56,411 nucleotides of DNA, taken from positions 1-56,411 of the forward strand of contig NZ_FMYO01000014.1 in NCBI RefSeq assembly GCF_900096895.1, read 5' to 3'. The stretch comes from Acinetobacter kookii (GTDB taxonomy: Bacteria > Pseudomonadota > Gammaproteobacteria > Pseudomonadales > Moraxellaceae). Position 1 is the first letter of the stretch, and each line of letters begins with the position of its first letter. Both the position numbers and the translations under genes were made by a program. Below the pieces are notes generated by a model. That model worked only from the letters and a program-made list of their open reading frames with translations. It made no database searches and was not told where the DNA came from. Shown piece after piece: positions 19,641 to 28,447 of this stretch.

Positions 19641-20495
19641 ATGAATTACTTGAGAAAAAGAGTGGTCAGCATGAACGGGAAACTCGGGGCTGCATCGATA
19701 ATCGTCATTGGTCTGATGCTCAGTGCCTGTGATGCTTCAAAACAAGAATCCAAACAACCAGATCAGCAGCAAGCGCCAACTTCGGTATTTAAAACCGATC
19801 AGGCGGATGTCTTGCCCTATTTAAATATTCAGGAGCAGCAGGCAAAAATTGCCTTGCCTTTTTGCGAAACCAAGAACTGTATAGACCTGAGTATTCAAAC
19901 GGTACATACCGAAGATGCTTGGTTAAATGACTGGATTGCCAAGAGCCAGTCCAAGGTCATTCAAGATCAAATTGGTTTAAAACAGGACATGAGCCTGCAG
20001 CAGGCCGTGAATGCCTATGTGAAAAAGTCGGATGCCTGGCAGGCTGAATTTGCCAAAAATAAGCCCTATGAACTGTCAATGTATACCCGAATTGCCTATC
20101 AGCGGAATCAATATGTGCTCATGCAGTTAGGAGTCGATACGACGCAAGAAGAAGTAAAAGTAAAAGAGCGATATTACTTCTTTGTGGCTGACCGTAAAAA
20201 ACAGAAGGCGGTGACTTTGCTGGATATTCTGGAACCTCAGCAGCAAACCGCCATGAATGGCATTGTGCAGCAGGCTTATCAAAAATGGTTAAAGCAACAA
20301 AAGGCTGAAGCCAGACAGAAAGCGCCAAAAAAACTGTATTGGGGGCAGGCGGACTGGTTCTTTGATCAGGAAGGCATCGGTTTGCATTATCGCACCCATG
20401 AAATTGTGGAGGATGGTGCCCAGCTGGATATTTATTTAACCAAAGAACAAACCAAGCAGATATTGAAAGCTGACGCTTATCAGCATATGTTTTAG
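19641..20495 (+). CDS. Lipoprotein, divergent DUF3298/RsiV-like paralogue
   Basis: This 284-residue envelope lipoprotein has a type II signal ending at LSAC (C30). A second ATG at 19671 has a better ribosome binding site (AAAGAGTGG) and would give a more typical 20-residue signal, so the true start may be there. The mature part has LPFCETKNCIDLSIQT, matching LPECDGNSCPEISIER in the next gene, so the two are paralogues. The C-terminal half (YYFFVADRKKQKAVTLLDIL) fits the DUF3298 pattern, but the GGAH segment of the family is lost. It probably forms an operon with the next lipoprotein and tatD. The function is unknown. Confidence 0.8.
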   Translation: MNYLRKRVVSMNGKLGAASIIVIGLMLSACDASKQESKQPDQQQAPTSVFKTDQADVLPYLNIQEQQAKIALPFCETKNCIDLSIQTVHTEDAWLNDWIAKSQSKVIQDQIGLKQDMSLQQAVNAYVKKSDAWQAEFAKNKPYELSMYTRIAYQRNQYVLMQLGVDTTQEEVKVKERYYFFVADRKKQKAVTLLDILEPQQQTAMNGIVQQAYQKWLKQQKAEARQKAPKKLYWGQADWFFDQEGIGLHYRTHEIVEDGAQLDIYLTKEQTKQILKADAYQHMF

Positions 20496-20559
20496 TCATC
20501 CTGAATAAATCCAGACATCAAGTGAACGTCCATTTACCCGATTTAAGTTTATAGGTCAG

Positions 20560-21558
20560 ATGATGCTAAAAAATAAAACGATCTTTACCCTCAGTGCCGT
20601 TGCGGCAGCAATGGCCTTGAGTGCATGCCAACCTAAACAGCCTGAGCCTAAAAAAGAGGACAAGGTGACCCAGTCGCAAGCTGCTCAAGCCGAAGCTTTA
20701 ACATTGGCAGGAGACACGGAAAAGCTGACTTTAAATTTGCCTGAATGTGATGGGAATAGCTGTCCTGAAATCAGCATTGAGCGTCTTTCCAGTAACCAGG
20801 CTTTTATTGATGAATTTATCGATCAGCAAATTTTAAAGCAGCTGGAGCAAAGTGTAGATATTTCGCCGAAATCCTTAAAGGCAGGGCAGCAGGAGACTGC
20901 AGCGAGCGGAAATTCGAAAGATTCAAATTCAGCCCAGGCATCGGAAGCTGCTGCATCGGAAACTATTGAAACACCGAAACAGAAACTGGAAAAGCAGGTA
21001 GCTCCTTATCTGCAGACCTTTTTAGCGCTGGATAGAGAACTGAAAGCGTTAAGTGCCAGTCATCAGATTAGCCTGATGATCAAGCCGAAGATTCTCAATG
21101 CAGCCCAACCTTTGGCAACTGTGGTGTTAAATTCCAGCAGTTATCTGGGCGGTGCACATGGTTCATCCTCACAGTATTATTATAATTTTGACCTGAAAAA
21201 GAAAAAATTGGTCGCACTGGATGATATTTTGCTGCCCAAGCAGAAAGCGGTACTGGAAAAGAAAGCCCATGAAGAGTTTAAACGTTGGGTTATTGATTCC
21301 AAGTTGGCAAATAGCGTTGAAGAATATGAACAGGCGTGGAAATTTACCTTATCGGACAATTTCTACCTGTCTACTCAAGGCCTGATTTTGCAATATGGCG
21401 AATATGAAATCGGGCCTTATGTCGTTGGATTGCCACGTTTGACCATTCCGTATGAACAATTGCAAAGCGTGCTGAAGAAAGAGTACTTGCCTCCAGTGGA
21501 AGTCAAAAATGATGCTGCATCGGCAAGTGCAGCTGTCGCAAATAAAGCCCGATCTTAA
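20560..21558 (+). CDS. Lipoprotein with DUF3298/RsiV-like domain
   Basis: The 332-residue precursor has a lipoprotein signal ending at LSAC (C23), followed by a Gln/Lys/Glu-rich linker. A conserved LPECDGNSC pair of cysteines suggests a disulfide. A low-complexity Ser/Ala/Glu stretch (about 110-150) precedes the DUF3298 region: SSYLGGAHGSSSQYYYNFD, then LVALDDILLP. That region resembles the C-terminal domain of RsiV, the lysozyme-binding anti-sigma factor, but no sigma gene is nearby. Its stop codon overlaps the tatD start (TAATG), so the two are translationally coupled. Confidence 0.82.
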   Translation: MMLKNKTIFTLSAVAAAMALSACQPKQPEPKKEDKVTQSQAAQAEALTLAGDTEKLTLNLPECDGNSCPEISIERLSSNQAFIDEFIDQQILKQLEQSVDISPKSLKAGQQETAASGNSKDSNSAQASEAAASETIETPKQKLEKQVAPYLQTFLALDRELKALSASHQISLMIKPKILNAAQPLATVVLNSSSYLGGAHGSSSQYYYNFDLKKKKLVALDDILLPKQKAVLEKKAHEEFKRWVIDSKLANSVEEYEQAWKFTLSDNFYLSTQGLILQYGEYEIGPYVVGLPRLTIPYEQLQSVLKKEYLPPVEVKNDAASASAAVANKARS

Positions 21559-22379
21559 TGTCTTATTCACTGTTTGATACCCACACCCATTTTGATGTTC
21601 CCGATTTCGATGCAGATCGGGAACAACTGGCGCATGCAGCCAAAGCGGTGGGGGTAGAACGTTTGATTCTGATTGGTTTTGTCCAGTCCCGTTTCCAGGA
21701 TCTGCTCTACACGCAGCATTTTCTCAATCAGTTAAAGGGGGCTCCTCAAAGCTATTTAGCACCGGGATTGCATCCTTTTTATATTGAGCAGCATCAAACT
21801 TCGCATCTGGCCGATCTGGAACAGCTTTTAAAAACAGAAGATTGTGTTGCGGTGGGTGAAATTGGCCTGGATACCTTTTTGGCACAGCACAAGCAGCCAG
21901 ACATATTTCAGAAACAACGAGATTTTTTTGCTGCACAACTCGAATTGGCGCAACAGTTTGATAAGCCGGTGTTATTGCATATCCGCAAATCGCATGCGGA
22001 AACACTGGCCCTATTAAAACAGCAACAATTTAGCTTGGGTGGAATTGCCCATGCGTTTAGTGGCGGAATAGAAGAAGCCAAGGCCTTTGTTAAACTGGGT
22101 TTTAAAATTGGTGTCACCGGGCAAATTACCAATCCCAATGCCAAAAAACTGCATCGGGTGGTGCAGGCTATAGGTGCTGAACATCTGGTTCTGGAAACCG
22201 ACTGTCCGGATATGACCCCCTTATGCTGTCAAAGCTCCACTGAACAGCGAAGCCGCAATACGCCAGTCAATTTACCCTATGTGCTGGATGGATTGGCACA
22301 ATCGCTGAATCTGGACCAGGCTTTTCTTGCCGCACAACTCTGGCAAAATTCCCTGGATGCCCTAAGGCTGACATCTTAA
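21558..22379 (+). CDS. TatD-family metal-dependent hydrolase (DNase)
   Basis: This cytoplasmic TIM-barrel nuclease-like protein has 273 residues. The metal ligands of the family are all visible: H9 and H11 in DTHTHFD, E101 in VGEIGLD, H141 in LLHIRKS, H165 in IAHAFSGG and D215 in LETDCPD. TatD proteins are linked to 3'-5' exonuclease activity and DNA repair; exact roles vary between paralogues (TatD, YcfH, YjjV). The sequence looks closest to the YjjV type. The start codon overlaps the stop of the upstream lipoprotein gene. Confidence 0.9.
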   Translation: MSYSLFDTHTHFDVPDFDADREQLAHAAKAVGVERLILIGFVQSRFQDLLYTQHFLNQLKGAPQSYLAPGLHPFYIEQHQTSHLADLEQLLKTEDCVAVGEIGLDTFLAQHKQPDIFQKQRDFFAAQLELAQQFDKPVLLHIRKSHAETLALLKQQQFSLGGIAHAFSGGIEEAKAFVKLGFKIGVTGQITNPNAKKLHRVVQAIGAEHLVLETDCPDMTPLCCQSSTEQRSRNTPVNLPYVLDGLAQSLNLDQAFLAAQLWQNSLDALRLTS

Positions 22380-22552
22380 AAAACATTGTAAAACCAGATT
22401 TGATCCATCAATGTGGGTTCTTAAGCTATGTTTTGCCATGAATTGGCTTGCCTGTCTGAGCGATATTTTATGCAAAGTTGCAAAGATTCATTTTCTGTTC
22501 TTAAATGCTATCTATACTCCTTTAAAAATTAAACGACAATAATGAGGAAATT

Positions 22553-23287
22553 ATGCAAAGTAATAATCCTATTTTAACCCGGGTCGAAACCCGGAGTGAT
22601 TTTAACCAGGCCATGACGGTGCAAGGCGCCATCCAGAAGTCAGTGTTATTAACCGTGATTGCCGCTGTAGTCGGTGTATCGCTTTTTTTATATAGCTTTA
22701 TGACGCTGAATATATCCATTGCCTATGCCGCTGCCATGGTGGGGGCGATTGGCGGATTTATCCTGGCACTTATCGCCACATTCAAGCCCAACACAGCACC
22801 CACCTTGGCCATTCCTTATGCGCTGTTTGAAGGGGCATTTTTGGGGGGCATTTCGGTCATATTTCAGCTGAAATTTCCAGGTGTACCTTTGCAGGCCTTG
22901 CTGGCAACTTTTGTTACCACACTGGTCATGTTTGGGTTATACCGCTTTCAGATTATTCGTGCCACAGAAAAATTTAAAGCTGTGGTGATGTCTGCTTCGA
23001 TTGCCATTGCCATTGTATTTGTGGTGCAAATGGTCATGGGGTTGGTTTTTGGCTCAAGTATCCCTTATATCTTTGAAAGCAACTGGCTGGGGATTGGCTT
23101 TGCTGCATTTGTCGCAGTCATTGCTTCTTTAAACCTGATACTTGATTTTGACCTGATCGAATCATCTGCTGCACAGTATGCACCGAAAGCGATGGAATGG
23201 TTGTGTGGTATTGCCTTATTGGCAACCTTGGTCTGGATGTATTACTCGTTCCTACGCTTGCTGGGATTGTTGCAAGGGGATGATTAA
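22553..23287 (+). CDS. Bax inhibitor-1/YccA family membrane protein
   Basis: This 244-residue protein has about seven hydrophobic helices covering residues 30-240 and a polar N-terminus (MQSNNPILTRVET). The pattern matches the bacterial BI-1-like YccA/YetJ group. Family members interact with the FtsH protease or act as calcium leak channels; which applies here is unknown. The ATG at 22553 has an AATGAGGAAATT ribosome binding site. It is a single gene with its own terminator. Confidence 0.88.
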   Translation: MQSNNPILTRVETRSDFNQAMTVQGAIQKSVLLTVIAAVVGVSLFLYSFMTLNISIAYAAAMVGAIGGFILALIATFKPNTAPTLAIPYALFEGAFLGGISVIFQLKFPGVPLQALLATFVTTLVMFGLYRFQIIRATEKFKAVVMSASIAIAIVFVVQMVMGLVFGSSIPYIFESNWLGIGFAAFVAVIASLNLILDFDLIESSAAQYAPKAMEWLCGIALLATLVWMYYSFLRLLGLLQGDD

Positions 23288-23322
23288 TCCTTTTCAGCAT
23301 GACAGCCCAGGATCAATCCAGA

Positions 23323-23350
23323 AATGCTCCCCGATGGTGGAGCATTTTTT
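23323..23350 (+). terminator. Rho-independent terminator after the BI-1 family gene
   Basis: AATGCTCC (23323-23330) pairs with GGAGCATT (23339-23346), followed by a T-run. Confidence 0.88.
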
Positions 23351-23450
23351 ATGGTTTTTACACAACATGTTAAAAAAAGGCGCATTATGCAATTTCGCAA
23401 ATGCTTCAGACTTGGCATTATGCTGGTAAATTATTTTGAGTGAGATTCAC

Positions 23451-24257
23451 ATGGCACAAGGACTATTGGCGGGTAAGCGTTTTCTCATCGCGGGTATTGC
23501 AAGTAAATTATCCATTGCATTTGGTATTGCTCAAGCCTTGCATCGCGAAGGTGCTGAACTGGCATTTACCTATCCGAATGAAAAATTAAAAAAACGTGTT
23601 GATGAGTTTGCTGCACAATTCGGTTCAACACTGGTTTTCCCTTGTGACGTGGCTGTAGATGCTGAAATTGACCAGGCTTTTGCAGAATTGGCAAAACATT
23701 GGGATGGCCTGGATGGCGTGGTTCATTCAATCGGTTTTGCACCAGCGCATACTTTAGATGGTGACTTTACCGATGTTACCGACCGTGAAGGTTTTAACAT
23801 TGCCCACGACATCAGTGCATACAGCTTTATTGCCATGGCACGTGCTGCAAAACCATTATTACTGGCTCGCCAAGGCTGCCTGCTGACTCTGACTTATCAG
23901 GGTTCTGAACGTGTAATGCCGAATTACAACGTGATGGGTATGGCGAAAGCATCGTTAGAAGCGGGTGTACGTTATTTAGCCTCTAGTTTGGGTGCTGAAG
24001 GTATTCGCGTGAATGCCATTTCTGCAGGTCCAATCCGTACCCTTGCTGCTTCAGGCATCAAGTCTTTCCGTAAAATGCTCGACCTGAATGAAAAAGTTGC
24101 GCCACTGAAACGTAATGTGACCATTGAAGATGTCGGTAATGCGGCATTGTTCCTGTGCTCACCTTGGGCCAATGGTATTACTGGCGAAATTATGTATGTT
24201 GATGCCGGCTTTAATACTGTAGGTATGAGCGCCGATTTGATGATGGATGATGAATAA
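23451..24257 (+). CDS. fabI: Enoyl-[acyl-carrier-protein] reductase (NADH)
   Basis: FabI carries out the last reduction of each fatty-acid elongation cycle and is the target of triclosan. The protein is a short-chain dehydrogenase with the FabI-type cofactor loop [13 protein letters not shown]. The catalytic Y-x6-K is YNVMGMAK, and [13 protein letters not shown] follows. A TTG at 23436 is in frame, but the ATG at 23451 sits 6 bp behind a GAGTGAG ribosome binding site and gives the usual N-terminus [11 protein letters not shown], so I choose it (268 residues). It converges with secB across a terminator and a dispersed repeat. Confidence 0.96.
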   Translation: MAQGLLAGKRFLIAGIASKLSIAFGIAQALHREGAELAFTYPNEKLKKRVDEFAAQFGSTLVFPCDVAVDAEIDQAFAELAKHWDGLDGVVHSIGFAPAHTLDGDFTDVTDREGFNIAHDISAYSFIAMARAAKPLLLARQGCLLTLTYQGSERVMPNYNVMGMAKASLEAGVRYLASSLGAEGIRVNAISAGPIRTLAASGIKSFRKMLDLNEKVAPLKRNVTIEDVGNAALFLCSPWANGITGEIMYVDAGFNTVGMSADLMMDDE

Positions 24258-24260
24258 AAA

Positions 24261-24359
24261 ACTCCCTCCTTTTTTAAAGGAGGGTTGGGGAGGATTATAT
24301 TTCGGAAAGTTATCCATACTTAAATCTCCCCAAACCCCTCTTTATTAAAGAGGGGCTTA
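24261..24359. repeat. Dispersed intergenic inverted repeat, copy A
   Basis: The left arm (24261-24296) and right arm (24321-24358) are imperfect inverted repeats, and each contains its own small hairpin: CTCC-rich, an AAAG middle, GGAGGG. The outer ends read as AATCCTCCCC-type on both strands. It lies between the convergent fabI and secB genes. The same arms recur at 30641-30734 and 47549-47653. Confidence 0.8.
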
Positions 24360-24369
24360 AAAGCCAATA

Positions 24370-24397
24370 AAAAAGACCGCATTTGCGGTCTTTTTTA
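24370..24397. terminator. Bidirectional terminator between fabI and secB
   Basis: AAAAAAGACCGCA-TT-TGCGGTCTTTTTT is a near-perfect palindrome with T-runs for both strands. Confidence 0.93.
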
Positions 24398-24414
24398 TAT
24401 TCAGGCTTAAGCGC

Positions 24415-24870
24415 TTAAGCTTGGCCTTCAGCAGCGGCAGCTTGAGCACGTTGCATATTTGCTTCAAATTCAGCATCGAAGTTAATTGGCGTAAGCAGCA
24501 ATTGCGGGAAGCTTCCTTTGGTGACCATGTCATTGACTGCTTCACGTAGGAACGGGAACAGGATATTTGGACAATAAGCACCCAGAATATATGGAAGGCG
24601 TTCTTCTTCAACACCGTCAATCAGGAAAATACCGGCTTGAGTCACATCCACGATAAATGCTGTATCACCCGCATTATTGGCCTGAACCACGACCTGTAAT
24701 CCCACTTCGTAATGCGTTGCATCAATTTTTTCTGCAGAAGAAGACAGGTTGATATTAAGTTCAGGCTGCCATTCTTTAGTAAATACTTGTGCCCCAGGTA
24801 CTTCAAAAGAAATATCTTTAGTATAAATACGTTCTAGTGCTAATTGTGGTTGAGCTTGTTGTTCACTCAT
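24415..24870 (-). CDS. secB: Protein-export chaperone SecB
   Basis: SecB is a tetrameric cytoplasmic chaperone that holds precursors unfolded and passes them to SecA. It has 151 residues. The sequence shows typical SecB segments: [19 protein letters not shown] at the N-terminus, [23 protein letters not shown] and the C-terminal PINFDAEF. It is the last gene of a rhodanese-grxC-secB operon, the same order as yibN-grxC-secB in enterobacteria; 38 bp separate it from grxC. Confidence 0.96.
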   Translation of the reverse strand: MSEQQAQPQLALERIYTKDISFEVPGAQVFTKEWQPELNINLSSSAEKIDATHYEVGLQVVVQANNAGDTAFIVDVTQAGIFLIDGVEEERLPYILGAYCPNILFPFLREAVNDMVTKGSFPQLLLTPINFDAEFEANMQRAQAAAAEGQA

Positions 24871-24908
24871 TCTTTAATCCTTAATTGAAGAGCTGACTTA
24901 ATAAAATG

Positions 24909-25163
24909 TTAAGCCAATAGTTCGTTTAGTTTTCCTTCACGCTCTAAAGCATAAAGTTGATCAAAACCACCAATAAACTGGTCGTTAATAAAAATTTGTG
25001 GAACAGTACGGTGATTGGTGCGTTGCATCAATTCGACACGTACTTCAGGCGCTTCGTTAGATAAGTTAATTTCTTTATAAGCCACGCCTTTACGCTCAAG
25101 AAGTTGCTTTGCGCGAATGCAATATGGGCATACGGTGGTGGAATAAATAATTACTTCAGCCAT
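24909..25163 (-). CDS. grxC: Glutaredoxin 3
   Basis: This 84-residue dithiol glutaredoxin has the active site CPYC (C12, C15), the TVPQIFI cis-proline region and GGFDQL for glutathione binding. It reduces protein disulfides and glutathione mixed disulfides in the cytoplasm. It lies 18 bp downstream of the rhodanese gene and upstream of secB. Confidence 0.96.
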   Translation of the reverse strand: MAEVIIYSTTVCPYCIRAKQLLERKGVAYKEINLSNEAPEVRVELMQRTNHRTVPQIFINDQFIGGFDQLYALEREGKLNELLA

Positions 25164-25181
25164 TCAAAATCTCCAAGCGTA

Positions 25182-25589
25182 TTATTTGCTTTTAATCAGG
25201 GGTAAGCCTTGCACTTTCCAGTTGTTGATTCCACCGTCTAGACGGTAACTGTCGGCATGTCCCACTTGTTGTAATGCTGAACCTGCGATTTGACCCAAAT
25301 TGCAAATAAACACAAGTGGACGGTCTGCAGATTTTAACTCTTCAATATGACTGCTAATCTGGCTATAGGGAATATTACGGCTACCGCTGATATGACCTTC
25401 ACGGAAATCTTTGGCATCACGTAAATCAATCAGCATGGCATTTTTAGCTTTGACTAAAATACCTAAAGATTGTGGTGAAATTTTACGGCCATTGCGTTGC
25501 CCTTCTAAAATAAAGAACAAAACAACCAATACCCCGAGCGTTCCAAACAAGAAGGGGTGATTCCCCATAAATTCGAACCAACGTTCCAC
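25182..25589 (-). CDS. Membrane-anchored rhodanese-like protein (YibN type)
   Basis: The 135-residue protein has one N-terminal membrane helix (about 12-29, FLFGTLGVLVVLFFILE) and then a single rhodanese domain. The active-site loop is CNLGQIAG (C96), preceded by MLIDLRDAKDFREGHI. It may transfer sulfur or act on thiols; the gene order rhodanese-grxC-secB matches yibN of E. coli. It is the first gene of that operon. Confidence 0.9.
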   Translation of the reverse strand: MERWFEFMGNHPFLFGTLGVLVVLFFILEGQRNGRKISPQSLGILVKAKNAMLIDLRDAKDFREGHISGSRNIPYSQISSHIEELKSADRPLVFICNLGQIAGSALQQVGHADSYRLDGGINNWKVQGLPLIKSK

Positions 25590-25683
25590 AAGTCACCTAA
25601 TTACAATTTCAAAATTGCGTAGAGTATAGCCTATAAATATGGCGATCAAAATCACTGCTTCAAGGGCTAAGGGTTAAGAAAAA

Positions 25684-26748
25684 TTAATTTTTTTGCTGTG
25701 CTTCAGTAATTTCATCGATTAAACGCAAATAACTGTCTAAACGGCGCTGCAAGATTTCACCAGATTCCACCGCCTGACGCAAAGCACATTGCTTTTCATG
25801 CTTATGGGTACAGTTACGGAACTGGCAATGTCCCAGCAGATTTTCAATTTCAGGAAAGCCATGCTGCACTTTGGCCAGATCCAGATGCCATAAACCAAAT
25901 TCACGGATTCCCGGAGAGTCAATCAGGGCAGCGCCTTCACCAAAGGCAATTAAACGGGTAGATGTTGTGGTGTGCTGACCCAGCGCCGAGTTTTCCGAAA
26001 TGATATTGGTTTTTTGTGCCGCTTCGGGAACAATGGCATTAATCAGCGAGCTTTTGCCGACACCGGACTGGCCAACAAAGGCGACCGTTTCACCTGCCAG
26101 GCGTTTTGCCAGAGCGGAAACCGACACCTCACCGGTAGACTGGCATTGCATGACTTCATATCCCAAGTCTCGGTATTCTTTGACCAGGTCTAGAATCGGG
26201 TCATTTTCCTGAATTAAATCAGCTTTATTCAGCACTAACAGTGCCGGAATTTCAGCATCGGCACAGGCCACCAGATAACGGTCAATCAGACTGGGTGCAA
26301 CTTCCGGAAAGGAGGCAAATACAATCACAATCAGGCTGACATTGGCCGCGACAGGTTTAACCTTGTGATAACGGTCGGGACGAGTCAATAGCGATTTACG
26401 TGGATGAATGGCGGTAATAATACCGAGCCCGGTATTCGGATCGGCCTGCCATTTCACGCGGTCACCTGTGACCAGCGCTTCCAGATTGGTTCGGGTATGA
26501 CAGCGCCATACGCTGCCGACTTCAATCGGCTTCCAGAAAGGCTCTGGTTCACCTGCTGCAACGATAGGTTTACTCGGGTGCTTTTCGGGCGCTGAGAGGG
26601 CTTGCACTTCAAGCTGACGGCCATAATGTTGCACCACCAGGCCTTCTAAATCATTTGAAGTGTCGAGTTCTTCTTGACGTGTTTGATGTTGTTTCTGAAT
26701 GCGACGTTGCTGCTGTTCAGTTAAACGACGTTTACGAATTAAAGCCAT
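25684..26748 (-). CDS. rsgA: Ribosome small-subunit GTPase RsgA
   Basis: RsgA (YjeQ) is a circularly permuted GTPase that checks 30S subunit maturation and releases RbfA. The 354-residue protein has an N-terminal OB-fold, the permuted G motifs (G4 LNKAD before G1 GQSGVGKSSL and G3 DSPGIREFG), and a C-terminal zinc finger, CQFRNCTHKHEKQC. It is divergent from orn, as in many gammaproteobacteria. Confidence 0.96.
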   Translation of the reverse strand: MALIRKRRLTEQQQRRIQKQHQTRQEELDTSNDLEGLVVQHYGRQLEVQALSAPEKHPSKPIVAAGEPEPFWKPIEVGSVWRCHTRTNLEALVTGDRVKWQADPNTGLGIITAIHPRKSLLTRPDRYHKVKPVAANVSLIVIVFASFPEVAPSLIDRYLVACADAEIPALLVLNKADLIQENDPILDLVKEYRDLGYEVMQCQSTGEVSVSALAKRLAGETVAFVGQSGVGKSSLINAIVPEAAQKTNIISENSALGQHTTTSTRLIAFGEGAALIDSPGIREFGLWHLDLAKVQHGFPEIENLLGHCQFRNCTHKHEKQCALRQAVESGEILQRRLDSYLRLIDEITEAQQKN

Positions 26749-26873
26749 TCATATCCTAAAAAAAGCATGGACTAAGAATGGCAAAAATAGCATGAAGCGG
26801 GGTAGGAGTTACAGCCAAGTTGCAATAAATTTGCTACTATAGCGGTTTTTAAGCCCAATAAGATTGCACATTT

Positions 26874-27428
26874 ATGAGCAGCACCCCTGATACCCGCCTG
26901 ATTTGGATTGACCTGGAAATGACAGGTCTGGATACGGATAACGATCAAATTATTGAAGTTGCAACAATTGTGACTGACGATAACCTGAATATTCTGGCGG
27001 AAGGTCCAGTGCTGGCTGTGCATCAGTCGGATCGCGTGTTAAATGCGATGGATGAATGGAATACGCGTCAACATGGTCAATCGGGTCTGATCGAACGGGT
27101 ACGCCGCAGTAAATTGACTGCACAAGATGCCGAACAGCAAACCCTGGAATTCCTGAAAAAATGGGTTAATCCAAAATCATCACCGATGTGCGGTAACTCC
27201 ATTTGTCAGGACCGCCGTTTCTTGCACCGTTTAATGCCGGAACTGGAACAGTTCTTCCATTACCGTAATCTGGATGTATCTTCAGTGAAAGAGCTGGCAA
27301 AACGCTGGCGCCCGGAAATTATGAGCGGCTTGAAAAAGAATGCTTCACACCTGGCGATGGATGACATCCGTGATTCGATTGCCGAACTGAAATACTATCG
27401 TGAATACTTCTTTATTATGAATAAATAA
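26874..27428 (+). CDS. orn: Oligoribonuclease
   Basis: Orn degrades 2-5 nt RNAs, including pGpG from cyclic di-GMP breakdown, so it completes the pathway of EAL enzymes such as the one at 15727. The 184-residue DEDDh exonuclease shows [10 protein letters not shown] (first Asp and Glu), the [12 protein letters not shown] middle motif, and [10 protein letters not shown] with the last His and Asp. It is divergent from rsgA and has a terminator behind it. Confidence 0.97.
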   Translation: MSSTPDTRLIWIDLEMTGLDTDNDQIIEVATIVTDDNLNILAEGPVLAVHQSDRVLNAMDEWNTRQHGQSGLIERVRRSKLTAQDAEQQTLEFLKKWVNPKSSPMCGNSICQDRRFLHRLMPELEQFFHYRNLDVSSVKELAKRWRPEIMSGLKKNASHLAMDDIRDSIAELKYYREYFFIMNK

Positions 27429-27451
27429 AGCAGTGTTGATAGATGAATGGA

Positions 27452-27475
27452 AAAGGGGCGAAAGCCTCTTTTTTT
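27452..27475 (+). terminator. Terminator of orn
   Basis: A stem of AAGGGGC and GCCTCTT with one G-U pair is followed by seven T. Confidence 0.7.
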
Positions 27476-27575
27476 ATGCCTGCTACAGTTATTGAATAAT
27501 GCGAAAGAGATAGGTTATCGAATTCAGCTGGAATTTGATAAAATGCAGCGGTGTTTTTTAGCTGTTAGATGACGA

Positions 27576-28352
27576 ATGACTAATCTTCCTGAAGATGATG
27601 AATATGAGCGCCGCTTTGCCGGGGTAGAAAAAATTTATGGAGATGAGGCTTTTCGTCACTATGAACACAGCCATGTGATGGTGATCGGGATTGGCGGCGT
27701 TGGTTCCTGGGCTGTTGAAGCCCTGGCACGTACCGGTATTGGTGAACTGACCCTGATTGATATGGATGTGGTTGCTGCATCCAATATTAACCGTCAATTG
27801 CCGGCCATGACTTCGACCTTGGGGCGGGAAAAAATAGAAGTGATGGCCGAGCGCTGTTATTCGATTAATCCACGGATCAAGATCAATCTGGTGGATGATT
27901 ATCTAACCCCGGACAATGTCAAAGAACTGTTAGAAAATACCCCTGATGTCGTTCTGGACTGTATTGATGATGTCAAAGCCAAACTGGCGTTAATGCTACA
28001 TTGCCGGTTTAATAAAATTCCGCTGATTGTATCGGGTGGAGCAGGTGGTAAGCTGGATCCGTTAAAAATTCGGGTTGCCGATTTGTCCAAAACCGAACAG
28101 GACCCAATGCTGGCGAAACTGCGCAGCCAGCTACGTGCCAAAGGCATCTGTAAAAAGCCCAAAGAAAAATTTGGCATTAGCTGTGTGTATTCTATTGATA
28201 ATCCGTTCTCGGGTGCAGAAGTCTGTGCCAGTGCCGGCCTGCGCTGTGGCGGTTATGGCTCGGCAGTGGTGGTGACTTCAAGTTTTGCCATGGTAGCGGT
28301 ATCAGAAGTGTTAAAAAAACTGGCCTTGAAAAAGCCTAAAAAACTGCCATGA
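27576..28352 (+). CDS. tcdA: tRNA threonylcarbamoyladenosine dehydratase
   Basis: TcdA (CsdL/YgdL) is an E1-like ThiF-fold enzyme that cyclises t6A to ct6A at tRNA position 37 using ATP. The 258-residue protein begins with the family stretch YERRFAGVEKIYG and has the nucleotide-binding loop VIGIGGVGSWAVEALARTG, IDMDVVAASNINRQLPA, and the late conserved FGISCVYS. No csdA or csdE lies nearby. A short out-of-frame ATG just upstream is ignored. Confidence 0.94.
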   Translation: MTNLPEDDEYERRFAGVEKIYGDEAFRHYEHSHVMVIGIGGVGSWAVEALARTGIGELTLIDMDVVAASNINRQLPAMTSTLGREKIEVMAERCYSINPRIKINLVDDYLTPDNVKELLENTPDVVLDCIDDVKAKLALMLHCRFNKIPLIVSGGAGGKLDPLKIRVADLSKTEQDPMLAKLRSQLRAKGICKKPKEKFGISCVYSIDNPFSGAEVCASAGLRCGGYGSAVVVTSSFAMVAVSEVLKKLALKKPKKLP

Positions 28353-28390
28353 CCTCATAACGATAAAAATTAGAAGCCCATAAAAAGATA

Positions 28391-28414
28391 AACCCGATGC
28401 GCTGTGATCGGGTT
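28391..28414 (-). terminator. Hairpin downstream of the tail-anchored protein gene
   Basis: AACCCGAT pairs with ATCGGGTT over an 8-base loop. On the minus strand it is followed by TTATCTTTTT, an interrupted U-run, so termination may be partial. Confidence 0.5.
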
Positions 28415-28447
28415 CATCTGGATTTTGAAACCTTATAAAAATAAAAA

